From the NCBI GenBank assembly GCA_948567375.1, contig OX419756.1, positions 44,556,552 to 44,620,551 on the forward strand: a stretch of DNA of 64,000 bases. The letters are read 5' to 3'. This DNA comes from Lunularia cruciata. Its lineage: Eukaryota; Streptophyta; Marchantiopsida; Lunulariales; Lunulariaceae. A program made the translations under genes and the position numbers. The notes beneath the pieces are model-generated. The model did no database searches. It saw only the letters and a list, made by a program, of their open reading frames with translations, and was not told where the DNA came from. This document shows positions 1 to 11,600 of the stretch, piece after piece; the first letter of the stretch is position 1; each line of letters starts with the position of its first letter.

Positions 1-153
1 AATTGAGTCGATCCTGAAATGGGAGTAGGGCACAGGTTACAGTAACATCTCTGGTGGAATTTCAACTGATCGACAGTAAGCGCCAAAAGTAATTGGTGTA
101 GCGCTAACAAAATTAATGGATAAATGTAATAAGTGCATGGAAGAAATACGTAC

Positions 154-248
154 CTCTTGATCACAAATTGCAGCGGCTGCCTGAGAATTAGGCCAATAGA
201 GCCAATACGGAAACCGGCCAACTTTATTCTTGAAGGAGGCCGTATCAG
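154..248 (-). CDS. Possible internal exon of a gene cut by the left edge
   Basis: On the minus strand a short open stretch encodes FKNKVGRFPYWLYWP and then AAAICDQE. It is bounded by an acceptor-like CTAACAG at its upper end and a strong donor GAG|GTACGT at its lower end. A second acceptor (pyrimidine tract then TTTCAG) lies at about position 15, so the next exon would run off the window. The NKVG-x-x-P-x-W pattern faintly recalls the start of PDCD2-type proteins, but the stretch is too short to assign. The alternative is chance open frame with chance splice-like sites. Confidence 0.3.
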
Positions 249-773
249 CTGTTAGGGTACCATAAGAGAGGCAGCCAGTCACTCATTTCTTGAAGCTCTG
301 TCCCGAAGATTTAAAAAGCCAATTTAGAACTTCTAAAAGTTTTCAGGCTTACCGCCTTAGACTTGTTTGCAAGATACAGGGTAAACAGTTCACCAGTAAT
401 CAGGCAGAACAGTTTACAAGTAATCAGGCAGGCACCAACTATCATCAGCGGTGTTGGTGCCGAGAATGTGAATGCAAATCTCATCAAGGAACTCAGCGCT
501 CGCTTCCAGCAGAGGAAGTACATATGAGATGTGGGAGTGGAAGCCGTTCGTCGGTTCCAGCAGAGCAAGTATATGTCAGAAAGCGGAGCAGAAGTTGTTA
601 GAAGAACGGGGGATCCAGAACCCACTTACAAGGGACTCGACACGAATTGGGAACATGCATATTGAAGTAATGAAATGCAAGCAGGAACACATGCAAATAA
701 ATTTAAGCCAGGAAATAAACATAGAAAGATAAGCAAAACTGATAGAAAGCAGGAATGGAAATTGATACATTTC

Positions 774-997
774 ACAAGTAGCACCTGCAGTTCACTCAAT
801 CATAACACCATAACATGTAAGAGAAAAATGACAACGTTTTTGAAACAATACAGAGGAGAATCACCGCGCACGTAGTAAGATCCATTGAATAAGTAACACC
901 TGTACTGCACTGAATTGATATGCATCATAACATGTAAGAGAAAAATGATAACCCCTTGGAACAACAAAAGAGGAGAATCATTGCGCAAGTAGTAAGC
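774..997. repeat. Degenerate tandem duplication, about 118-bp unit
   Basis: Two adjacent units (about 774-879 and 892-997) share AACATGTAAGAGAAAAATGA and GAGGAGAATCA followed by GCGCA-GTAGTAAG, with scattered substitutions. A third, more distant match to the end of the unit (CGCACAAGTAGGAAAG) lies near 2905. No coding potential is recognised. Confidence 0.6.
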
Positions 998-1077
998 AAA
1001 GGGAAAACTATGTTTCCCCTTTGCTTCCGACGAGTACAACAACATAGCTTTGTTTTATTGGAAGATAACTCAGGTGG

Positions 1078-4000
1078 AGCGAAGTGTGAGAAGAATGGAT
1101 GGTATCTTGGCCAGGTTGGAGCGAAGCATGACAATACTGGATCGTGTATCAGAGCATGCTCTATGAACGCATGAATCTTCAATCAGTGAACATTAGAAGG
1201 AGGCAGTCCGATAGATGGTAGAAAGAAGCAGTCTGAGTAAGTATGCATGAAAGCACTAACGATTTCAACGATGCCGAGTGCCGAAATAGCTAGCCGAATG
1301 CCCGCACCCCTCGTCCCGAGTTTCTGTTCGAAGGCTCGTGAGTGCCAAGGCAAACGTGATTTCTTCCGAAAGTTCTCTCAAAAGTGGTTGGATTGAGGTA
1401 TGCAGGAGTAGTTGTAGTGCAGAATAAATAGAAGGTACCGTGAAAGGCAGATGGACGAAACTCGAGGAAAATGGTCCTAGATCCACTAGACGATGCAGAA
1501 TTGGAAGCATGCACAAGGAAAGGATATGAGACACATCTTGGCAATACCTGTACAAGCGATCGATTAGTATTTTGGGATTGAGAAGCAAACAGAAACAGAA
1601 TTGCAAGATGCGAATATGAATAACGGGAGCGGAAGAAGTAAAAGCAGAGAAAAAACATTGAGAAGAGTAGGAAGAGCCGAGAAATAATTGAAGAGGAGTG
1701 CTATAGAATGAGAGTCATCGTATGCAGGAGGGGGGCAAGTAACGAGTGCGTCCCGTGCAAGGAAACAGGAACCCTCCGTATATACAAAATACAAAATATA
1801 GAAGACGTCCAGATGACCCAGTATTATACCAGTGGTGGGACTTCGAGGGGTGTTTGGACTAACATCCGACGGGCCCGGGCACAAGCACTCCGCCTAGTTG
1901 GTTGAGAGAACTGAGTTTCTAAAACCTCAGAAGATACTAATACCCGGATAGCCATGATGAAATGTCTGCGAGGACATGTTTTTCCCTTTCTGGAGAACCG
2001 AATAGCGTGCAAAGGGTAGTTATCAGAACACAAGTTATCTACAAGTTTTATCCACGCAGGAAGGTAAAAAAATTTAGAGTTGTATACTCTCTTGTTCCCA
2101 ATAACTTCTTCGAGTTGTATACGTTTGTATCTCCCGACTCAAATTTTACAATCCCCAGTTTGCTCTTGGAGGAAACATCCGAGAGGACATGAGGTCAGCG
2201 AGATGGTGCTCATTTTAGAACAATGGGGCAGCTCTTTCTTCTGATACATGGCCACAAAGATGTGTTAGTCATCCTGAGTAATTCTGCAGTCGAGGTAATC
2301 ACAGTGCGTTCCACAGTGAGTTCGGAGTAATTCACAGGAATGTGTGAGATATATCCCGCCTCCTATGGCACTATCATCCTCGTACATTATCCTTCTTGCA
2401 AGTATGTTATGTCATCCAAGTGCTTGAACTGACAGGAATGCAACAGTGACGTAATGTACCCTGCGTGTGAATGACTCAGTGTGTCATGCAATGCAGGTTA
2501 ACAGTCGCTAAAATAGGGGAGCAGCTATAAGAAAACATTCGTAAACTATCTACAAGAAGAACATAGTGTCTAAAACAAGACAAGCAAATCCAGCAATAAG
2601 GTCCCTGCACAGCCTTATTCAGGAAAGATAATTGAGTAATGGGAGCGGAAGCCGTTCACCGGACGGAGGATCCAAAACTCACTTAGAACTGAACCAGACA
2701 CATGCATATGGAAAATGCAAGTAAGAAAGGGATGCAAAATGAAGCAAAGGTGATCTAAACAAGTAAATACAGGTGGGGCATAAACGAATTCGTTAGAAAT
2801 TGTTTCTGATACATTCTATGAGCAGCATGCACGGTGAACATAAGTGCCATCCATGTGAGAAAAGAAACAAGCCCTGTATAGTAGATAGGAAGCAAAGGGA
2901 AACCATCGCACAAGTAGGAAAGCGTAGCGTAAATGGATGGTGGGCTGGGCTGGAGCGAAGTGTGATAGGACTGCATATAGAGAAATGAGGACAGAAGCGG
3001 TTCGATGAACGGGAAATCCAGAACTCACTGAATGCGAATGAGATGCAAGATATGTAATGTATACAAAGTAACGAACATCTGATCGAATGATAGTATAAGT
3101 AAACGTAACCTGGAAACATTTCAAGAGCAACACCTATATACAAGTAGCATGCATCAAAAGCACGGAAACAGAATCAACAGAAAATCGACAACTTCACGAG
3201 CAAGACAAGAAAGATTAAGATAAACAGAAGTCGAGAATCATGTAGAAGCCTGGAAATCGCAAGTCGTGGAAGATCCGTGAGTCAGCAAACCAAGAGTATG
3301 AAATCGCTGAGAGAACTTTATGTTTGAACTTTATGTATGAAACCCAAGGCAAACTCGGTTGCACGCTTAAGTCCAGCTCAAAAGGAGTAAGAATGTTGCG
3401 GAAAGAACAGGCTTAGAATAATGTGGGGAAATGTGATCCAGGGATGGCAAGTAGAACCTATCGCGAACTGCTATCAACTGGAAAGAAAGAGCAACCAAAA
3501 ATGTAAGAAACGGAGTAATCGAAATAAACCTGTGATAGGACTGGATAGGAGAAATCACATCATGCTCTATGATCGCATGGGTTCCAGAACACTAAATACT
3601 AGAAGGAAGCAGTAAGATGGTCATAGTAAGCATGCACGGAAGCACACAAGACTTCATCAGTACCCCACGTGGTGCAGAAGGAAGCAAATGCCAATACTCC
3701 TCGAACCGAGTCTCCGTTCGAATGTTCATGAGTGTCGAGGCAAACTCCGTGACTTCAAAAAGTGCCGCTCAGGAATGGTCGAAGTGAGGTGTGCTGGAAC
3801 GAGCAGGCCTTGGAGGAGTAGTTGTAGAGCAAAATTGATAAAAAGGTGTCTTGATTAAAAAACCAGAAAACGCAAGAGCTAAAGGCCATGGAAAAGCAGA
3901 ATTGGACGCATGAGCAAAGGATGGATAGGAGGTGCACCTTGGTAATACCTGAAAAACATCGATAAGTCTTCTACGAATGACAAGCAATTTAATACTGTGC

Positions 4001-4140
4001 AAATTACAAGCAAACAGAGTTTTATGCGAATGAAAAGAATAAGAGAAACGAAAGAGGTAAAGGCATCGAGAAGAAAAGGAAGACCAGAAGTAGCATAAAT
4101 GGAGTGCGAGAGAATGAGAGAGATCGTGTGCGAGAGGTCG
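1078..4140. repeat. Diverged direct duplication (1078-1730 and 3520-4140) within a repeat cluster
   Basis: The segment at 1078-1730 recurs at 3520-4140 with an offset of about 2.4 kb. Shared landmarks include CATGCTCTATGA-CGCATG (1153 and 3559), GGAGTAGTTGTAG, CAGAATTGGA-GCATG (1496 and 3897) and TTGG-AATACCTG. Additional partial units marked by GAAGC-GTTC followed by GGA-ATCCA-AACTC begin near 541, 2647, 2992 and 5655. Minus-strand frames in the two long copies are similar, but they contain stops and match no family I recognise. This may be an old tandemly duplicated non-coding or gene-leader segment. Confidence 0.6.
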
Positions 4141-4887
4141 TTTGAGGGAGAGCCGCAAGCAATGATGGGTCCTGTGTAGGAGGTTGAAATCTTTAAATAA
4201 TGCAATAAAAGATGTTAGATTTAGTTCACCTCTAGTTTAGTTAGATATTGTTTTGGTATCTCTGGGTTAATAAATCACACTTTGCCCTATTAGGGCAAAG
4301 TGGGGCGGAACCACATTTAGGGTTTAACAAAACACATCCTAGCTTCAGCTTCTGTGTTTATAATTATGTTCTTTGAGGTTGGAGTGTTTAGTTTTCTTAC
4401 CATTCTCACTTTTAGCATCTTGTATCTTGTTTTCTTTGTAACTTGTTTCCCGTTATATTCTATGTTGCTTAACTTTAGGGTTTTTCATGTTGCATGAATG
4501 ATTTTTTTTATATTATTTGCAAAAGTTCGATTTAACTTGAGGGTTTTTCATGTTGCATGAATGGATTGTTTCGTATTATTTGTAAAGGTTTTGAGAGAGT
4601 GTGACTTGAATAGTGTCTATTTTGGTGAAACTATGCAAGAAGTGTGCTAGGATGTATGATACATTTGAAATCAAAATGATTAAAGATAAACTTTTAACTT
4701 CAAGAAGAGACAACAACAAATTTTTTCGGGTTATGGGCCCACAATTAGCATCTTTGATGGGAGAACTCAAAGAGCCAGATAAACAAGGTGAACATAATTA
4801 ATTATGTGTCCTGGTTTACAAATGTGCGATCTATTTTAGATAGTCATGATTGTTCAGATTTGGTACTAGAGTCCCATGGTACAAATC

Positions 4888-5386
4888 ACATAAAGTCTAA
4901 CAAATTGGAGAGAGGGAAACACTCTATGAACCAGAAGATTAAAATGATCTAAACTTCTAAACTTCCGTGCTCTACAAGAACCACTCAAAGACATAATAGA
5001 TAGTTACGTCTGGCTCGTAGGTCATCGTTTCCCGTGCTCTACAAGAACCAATCAAAGACATAACAGATCGTTACGACGGGCTCGTAGTTCTTCGTTTCCC
5101 AGGTTGAACTTTTTTCTTTACATGTGCTTGTTATCTATTTCCGTTTGTTCTATAGATATTATAGATATTATGGGTATTTTTATATCTGTTATCTATATCC
5201 AATTTGGATCATATTTTTATAATTTTTCAACACTAAATATATTATCGAGTCTTTTTTAAGTTTTCAAATATTAAGAATAACTAAATTACATAAAGTTTAA
5301 CAAATTAAAGAGCGCGAAACACTCTATGAACTAGAAGATTATTCATCCGTGCTCTATAAGAACCAACCAGAAACATAATGGATAGT
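4888..5386. repeat. 67-bp tandem repeat with a dispersed third copy
   Basis: A 67-bp unit starting CCGTGCTCTACAAGAACCA occupies 4965-5031 and again 5032-5098. A partial third copy begins near 5348. The block preceding the tandem (ACATAAAGT-TAACAAATT then GAAACACTCTATGAAC) is found at about 4888-4940 and again at 5288-5340, so a larger segment was duplicated. The surrounding 4.2-5.5 kb is AT-rich and has no gene I can support. Confidence 0.65.
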
Positions 5387-5400
5387 TACTCTTGGTATTT

Positions 5401-6745
5401 GAAAATTTGAGAAAAATTCAATTATATATTAATGTTACGAGATTGTAAAGATATGATACAAATACCAATAGCATATTTCCCATAAACCCGTTCGCGGAAC
5501 GGCTTATGCTCTCATATGCCTATATATCCAACAGACGATAATAGATAAACACCGCATGTGCAGAGAAAAGGTCAACGGGAAACGATGACATACATGCCAG
5601 ACGAGAAAGATTAGAAAGGTTAGTTTAATCTTAAGGAAAGATATAGAGAAATGAAAACAGAAGCCGTTCGAGGAACAGGAGATCCAGAACTCTGGAAGGA
5701 AGGATATGTGCAGTATGGACTAGATTATGCATGCTATTATCAGTCGCCATCAACAACGACAGATTCGTGACCATTAAGGGTGCCGCCTTTATCCGTCTAT
5801 TTGGTCGGCGCCAGAGGATGCGTCTTCGCACATAGTATTTGCGACATTCCGGATGTTAAAAGCATAAACATTCTGTTGTTCGCTACCACAAGAAGCACCG
5901 GAAAGATGTGACTAACACAGTCGGGCACGTAATACATCCGATAAACTCTTCTTGTTCAGCAAACCTCACATGCCAGTTCGTTATGACTGTATAAGGAGTC
6001 TAATCCCAACGTAGATTAAGTAAATACCAGTCCTTAACGTTGCCCCTATCATGTAATCAACTCTGTGAACTATCCGTAATCTCAGAGACATCAGGTTTAC
6101 TCCAGTTCAGTCAGCAATGTAGTGAGGTAACACACTTATATTCGCTTCACATTTCAGACACCAGGCCAGCAACAAATAGAAGTGGAAATAGGCCGAACTT
6201 CGTCTGAAACTACAGTTATTGCGCCTAGTTTAAGTTGGCTTTCAAATCAGTTGGACTGCTACTGTTGATCGTGACAAATGGCCCTCACTAGAGCACCAAA
6301 TAACTGGATTGTAAGTCGTGCCCGGATAGAACACACCGTCCGAACACGCCAACAACATCCTACGCAGAGGCAGGGCTTGAAGAGGGTACAAACATATCGG
6401 AGTCCATGCACGCGACTGCCGATTAACCACTTTGAACTCGTAACTCGATGATCTTACATAAAACTGTGTAACTCCGGAAGTTCTCTGAGTTTGATAAATA
6501 GACCAATTGATGTTTGCAAAGGAAGGTGGAACCGATTGACAGTGCACGAGGGGCATAATCAGCTAACGGAATATAGAACCCCTTGTAAACAACCCGGTTC
6601 CATACCCACGTCCCAGCCCTTCCCACTTGATACTACGTGCTCAATATTAACTGTATATACAGGGCCTTGGGACAGTACTCAGAAATTTATCCCAAACTGG
6701 CAACAGTTGAAACGAATGAAATTAAACAGCAGACTGTGTTCTAGT
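5401..6745. other. Non-coding stretch downstream of the DUF1997 gene
   Basis: I see no supported gene. The last repeat-cluster unit (GAAGCCGTTCGAGGAAC, about 5655) and a short interrupted palindrome CCGTTC-GCG-GAACGG (about 5489-5503) fall here. The 3' part is probably 3' untranslated or terminator sequence of the minus-strand gene that ends at 6746. Confidence 0.4.
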
Positions 6746-8066
6746 CTACATTGATCGTGCACTTGCAACCTCGCTCCCCTGCTTAACGCGGCACCAACAA
6801 TGGTAATCATCTATGATCCCCCTGACCAGCTCTGATTCCATGGCGCCTATGATTGCGTTTAATATGCCATCCCCAGACCCTGTGAGCAGAGGTTGAGGGA
6901 GTAAGGAGAAAGGCAAAGGTAAGTCTGTTCCTACCTTCAATGATACAACCCCATCAAAATTGACTCGACCTGGCTGTGAAACTTTCGCTATAACTTTCAA
7001 AGAACCTTTTAACTCGAATTTTATGTACAAATTCTTGAACTGGTCAGGGACACCAGTAAAATCCAGATAAAGTTTATCAGAAAATATTCGAAGAGAACCA
7101 TCTTCATGGTATACCCTGCAATTGCAACACACAAAACTCTTAGCGAATCTAGTCGAGCCGTCCGCTTTTACAACTGCGGTAGACCGTGGGGGTATATGCT
7201 TCAGCAGAATTCTGCCCACGTACCTACTCTCAATCTATCAGCATTGGTATCAACAACGAGCGGTTGTAGTAACATGAATGGGATTCTCATCCAGAAACAG
7301 AACGTTTACGTACAAGGAGGTGATATACCGTGCAAGGTTAAGTGCATAAAACGTAGTGCATGCAGAGGATATGCAAAATAGTGCAATCGTAGTACAGACA
7401 GCAATGCAGGCTCACTGGAAAGAAATCGAGGCAGAAGTTTGAATGCAATCAAACTCAACCCAAGATGTAACGCGAAAGAACTGCGAGTAAAGCATAAGTT
7501 ATATTCTGGTTCAAGTTATGTTACAAAATATTATGGTCCTCAATAGATCACAGAAGGTGTCTAGTGCAACAGAACAAAAACAATTACAAAACGACACTGA
7601 AGAAAGCTCACCTAATAACAGTTGTTGGTGTTGCAGTAACAGTGATAAACGTGATTGGTTTCAGTCTTGACCGCCACATCGAATCTCCTAAGTATGTTAT
7701 TCGAGTTGAGTCGGGGAATGTTACTCTGACAACTCTTTCAGGTTCTTTTAGGTAATCCACTGCGGGGGAGCTCCCTTCACTGAAGGGAATCATCACTTTC
7801 CTCATGGATGTAAATTCTACCTTCTGTGCTCGAGTAACTGGTAAACTGTAAGCATCAGGAGCACCATGAATTGCCGGAGAAGTTTGTTTTACCAAACCAC
7901 AATTGGACCGTGATTGTTTGGAGGATAAATATGCAGCATGCTTACCACTGGAGTTGAAGTAGACCTTTGTGTCGAGAAATTTCTTCTGCTCGTGTAAACA
8001 AACTGCTGAGTTTAACAAAAATGGTCTAGAGCCCATTGACAACTTTGCGTGACAAGAGATGGCCAT
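6746..8066 (-). CDS. DUF1997 family protein, probably chloroplast-targeted (two exons)
   Basis: Exon 1 is 8066-7612 and exon 2 is 7115-6746, joined over a 496-bp GT-AG intron (AG|GTGAGC donor, TTGCAG acceptor) in phase 2. The product is about 274 residues. The first 90 or so residues are Ser/Ala-rich and basic, as in a plastid transit peptide. From about residue 113 the family core follows: PERVVRVTFPDSTRI-YLGDS-W, ITVTATP, then after the intron LRIFSDKLYLDFTGVPDQFK, DLPLPFSLLPQPLL, GDGILNAIIGAME and a final DYHCWCR. The L-P-x-PFSL-P and DY-x-x-WCR signatures are typical of plant and cyanobacterial DUF1997 proteins; biochemical function is unknown. The ATG at 8066 is chosen because it opens the leader. 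An alternative exon 2 starting at 7224 stays open but adds residues that do not fit the family. Confidence 0.8.
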
Positions 8067-8249
8067 CTCAGGGATTGCTATATTGATGTTGTAGATATAT
8101 CTTCGACCGTCTGTTTGCAGCTCGCACTTCGGAGAAGCCCTCAGAACGCCCTCTCAACCTTTAATTTCACAACGATAAAAGTTCGCGGCAGTTTGAGTAC
8201 ATCTGCAAGTACCACGCGAAGGAGATCATGTACAGCCTGAGATTTCGTC

Positions 8250-8402
8250 ATGCCCGAGAGTGAGGAGATCGCCCGCTTCCGGAGAGAATTATCAGCCACT
8301 GCAGGGATCCTCCGAAACCATCGCTCTGCTCGTCTTGGCTATGACTTGCTTGCAGACGTCGTCAAGCAAGCAAAAAATGTAGTGAAGTGTGGAAACAGAT
8401 AG
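8250..8402 (+). CDS. Small 50-codon reading frame divergent from the DUF1997 gene
   Basis: An ATG-initiated frame begins MPESEEIARFRRELSA and ends VVKCGNR. It lies 184 bp from the DUF1997 start in divergent orientation, inside a GC-balanced patch. It is hydrophilic and charged with helix propensity, and I recognise no family. It may be a first exon, an unrelated microprotein, or chance within the 5' region of the minus-strand gene. Confidence 0.15.
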   Translation: MPESEEIARFRRELSATAGILRNHRSARLGYDLLADVVKQAKNVVKCGNR

Positions 8403-8639
8403 ACCACATGGTCCATAGCCCTTCCCTCCCAATCGAAAGAAAAGGTGCAATCACTCCAATGTGACGACGAGGTTGCTTTCGGTTGTTTTCCCGAATTTCA
8501 GTCTATAGGGTGGGACCTGTGAACCTGTTCCGAATACAGCCCTGTGTGAAATGGATATTCTAGTAACCCTCGTTGGCACTCAACTCTAACATGCGAGCAC
8601 AAAAACTGCCACGTAGTACACTATTTCCCGGAGTTTAGT

Positions 8640-11600
8640 GAGTATTTCGTGTGATCTACTATACTAAAGGAAACTGTAGGAAGACAATTTAAAATTTTTA
8701 GGATAAGAATAAAGGTACTTTTGTTTAAGGGGTTCTTTTACTTTGTATGAAAAATATTTGAATATTTTAAATATGTAGGTAGAGGAGTATTTTAAACATG
8801 TTTTTGTGAATATTGGAATCTTATAATTTTATGAAAATCTATATATTCAAAGGTCAAAATTATATAAATAATTCAAAAAATATTTATCGTAATGATCTTA
8901 TAACCTTATACTCATATTCAAGTCCATCACTGGAAAAAAAAGAAAGGAATAAGAAAAAAATTTGATTTGTGTTGCTTATAAAGGTACTATTTTGTTTAGG
9001 TATCTAATATCCATCACCCATCATATGATTAAGTTTCCCTTAAAACAACAAAATCCATATATTTATTTCATCTCCTTATTAGAGTGCATCCTTCGTTAGT
9101 GTGGATAAATATAATCCGCACTAATTAAATATAATATGAATTAAATAAGGAAAATGAACTAAAAGTTACTTTACGTACATAGTAAATTTAAAGAATATAA
9201 TACGCACGAATTAGAGAGAAAGTGTAGTTATATCATAATTAATATGTTGTTTTAGGTTTATTATTGTATAAATAATTTGCTAGTAGTTAAGTGCTCAAAG
9301 CCAGGTCGTGTATTTTAGTACATCAGATCGAGTTACTAGATAGATCATATAAGTCTTGTCAACAATAGATAAACAAATTTACTATTAAACAGTCCAAGAA
9401 TATAAAATTCATTACCGTGGTCCGCAAAGTCTCTAAATACACCTTAAACTCGGTCACTGGTGAATATTTTTCAACTGTGTGAGGTGGTTATTTCGCGAGT
9501 TAGACAACTCTCACGGCCACTCCGAGTTCATGGCGAGTTCGCACGGTAAACTCATTAGCGCCAGAGAGGATATGGGATCGAGAGCAAAATGATCCGCACT
9601 GCCTATATTTTATAATCTACCATTAAATATCATCCTCTCAACATACCCATCGCAGACGCGAATTTGACACCGATTCAATTCTCTCATTTACTTGGCGTCA
9701 CGTTAATTCTCCGCGAATATAGGAAACAAAATCTCGCTGCTACTTTGCGGACAACGTTATTGCATTCAGATGATTTGTGTATCGTTTATGATATTTTTAT
9801 GTCAGCAAATGAGGATGATATGTGTAAATTAAATTTTAGTTTATCAGAGTGAAAACGACAACCACGTAGAATAAGGCTAGGTTCCAATAATACCGATATG
9901 AGAAACCTATCCCATCGCACTTTGCTTTATCAAGTAGAAGAGTATTTGCGGAAGAAAATAAAACCATTTCCGGTTTTCGGCCCTTCGTACCTACCTTACG
10001 GGAAAACGCGTTGATGATTTACGGGCCAGAAGTCGTAACGTTTCGCGCGTAATTCGGGGTAACTGTTAGACGAAAGGGGAAAAGGGCAGATACTGTGAAG
10101 TTTCTGGCTCTAAGTTTCCCGGTTTCAGCATTTTTAATAATGATTTCCAAGTATGTGTAGAAAAAGATAATAAACCTGGTATATTCAAATTTAGTTTTGA
10201 GAATAACAAACTTAGTATACAGGAGATTTTACTTGTTAATATAAAATGAACTTATCTATGAAAATAAGATCTTTAGAACAATTTTTTTAGTTATACATTT
10301 TTTATTGTAAAATATTACTTAGATTATTTTATGATATCTTTTTCTACTAAATTTAGTTACATATAATCTCCATGAAAAGGTATTCTTTAGGTTATTTTAA
10401 ATAGGATATTTGACCCAATGCTAAAATATTAGACTTTAGATGTGTAATATTAGACAAGACTTTCCATACTGAAAACATGTCATGAGTATTCATTTTATAT
10501 ATTTTTATATTTTGTTGATACTTCTGATAAACATGTTAAGGATATAATTTATGTAATAATAATCATAAGGTTATTTATAGTAGACAAATATTAACGATAG
10601 ATGAATTCAAAGGCCAAAATTATTAGATATAAAAATGTGTAACATTAATTTAGCCGTAGTTTCTTGTTTAATGTTAATTTCAACCCATTTAATAGCCTTA
10701 AATATCTCTTAAAACTTGGATAGCAAACCAAATCAAAATTATATGAAACAGAATAAAAGCTCTAATGTGAAATATATTATAAAACAAAGGTTGTTGGTTG
10801 TATTAGTTCCTCAATCTATAATTTTAGAGTCTTAGAATGTAAAACCTTATTGAAAACCTTATCTCGCATAATATCTACTAAAAATCCCAAACCTTACGGA
10901 ATAGAATACTTAAGAAGATCCGACTACTTCCTAGATTTTTAACTTTTACAATATAGCGATCATCTAAGCTCAAACCGTGTCAAGCTCTTTGAAATTTGTT
11001 TATAATACTACAAAAATGATGAAACATATAGAATTCATGGAGAAAAGAAGATTTTTATTTCTTTATTGTATCAAATTTTATATTCTTGTCTCTAAAATTA
11101 TCAAATTGAAGCATCATAGTACGTTTATCTATCACTTTAAGAAAAAAATACATTATTAGATCTTTAAATGTAAATTTTGACATATGTAGCACTTAATCTA
11201 TATGATATACAAGTAAATCATGCTTAGACCCCCAAACCTTGACCCTATCTCATCTTTAACAATTTTGGAGTGTTGATTCATAATCTCAATTTGTCAGTAA
11301 ATATCAGATCTTAAGCTTAACTTCTATCACAACTTTGAATGTTTTGGTCTGTATTTCTACTGTTCATTAATAAAATTTCTTCCAAAATGATATCTTAAGT
11401 TTTTAATATTTTATTCTAGATTTCTTGTCACCTAAAATACATAATATGGATCATATTAAGGATTTATATCTTAAATATAGTTAGCTAAAACAAAGCCCCC
11501 CAATTAACATTATCTATCACCTTAATTGTTTTTAATCCAAAATAAGTTAACACTTAAACTTCAAAGATAGTTCAGCTTATCCATTCAAATAAGTTGTTGT

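Noticed and set aside
7116-7219. Alternative start of DUF1997 exon 2 at 7224 giving an extra segment MGRILLKHIPP to CCNC
   Set aside because: A good acceptor (TTGCAG) at 7116 joins the two conserved parts directly, and the extra residues interrupt the family pattern; the segment is better read as intron.
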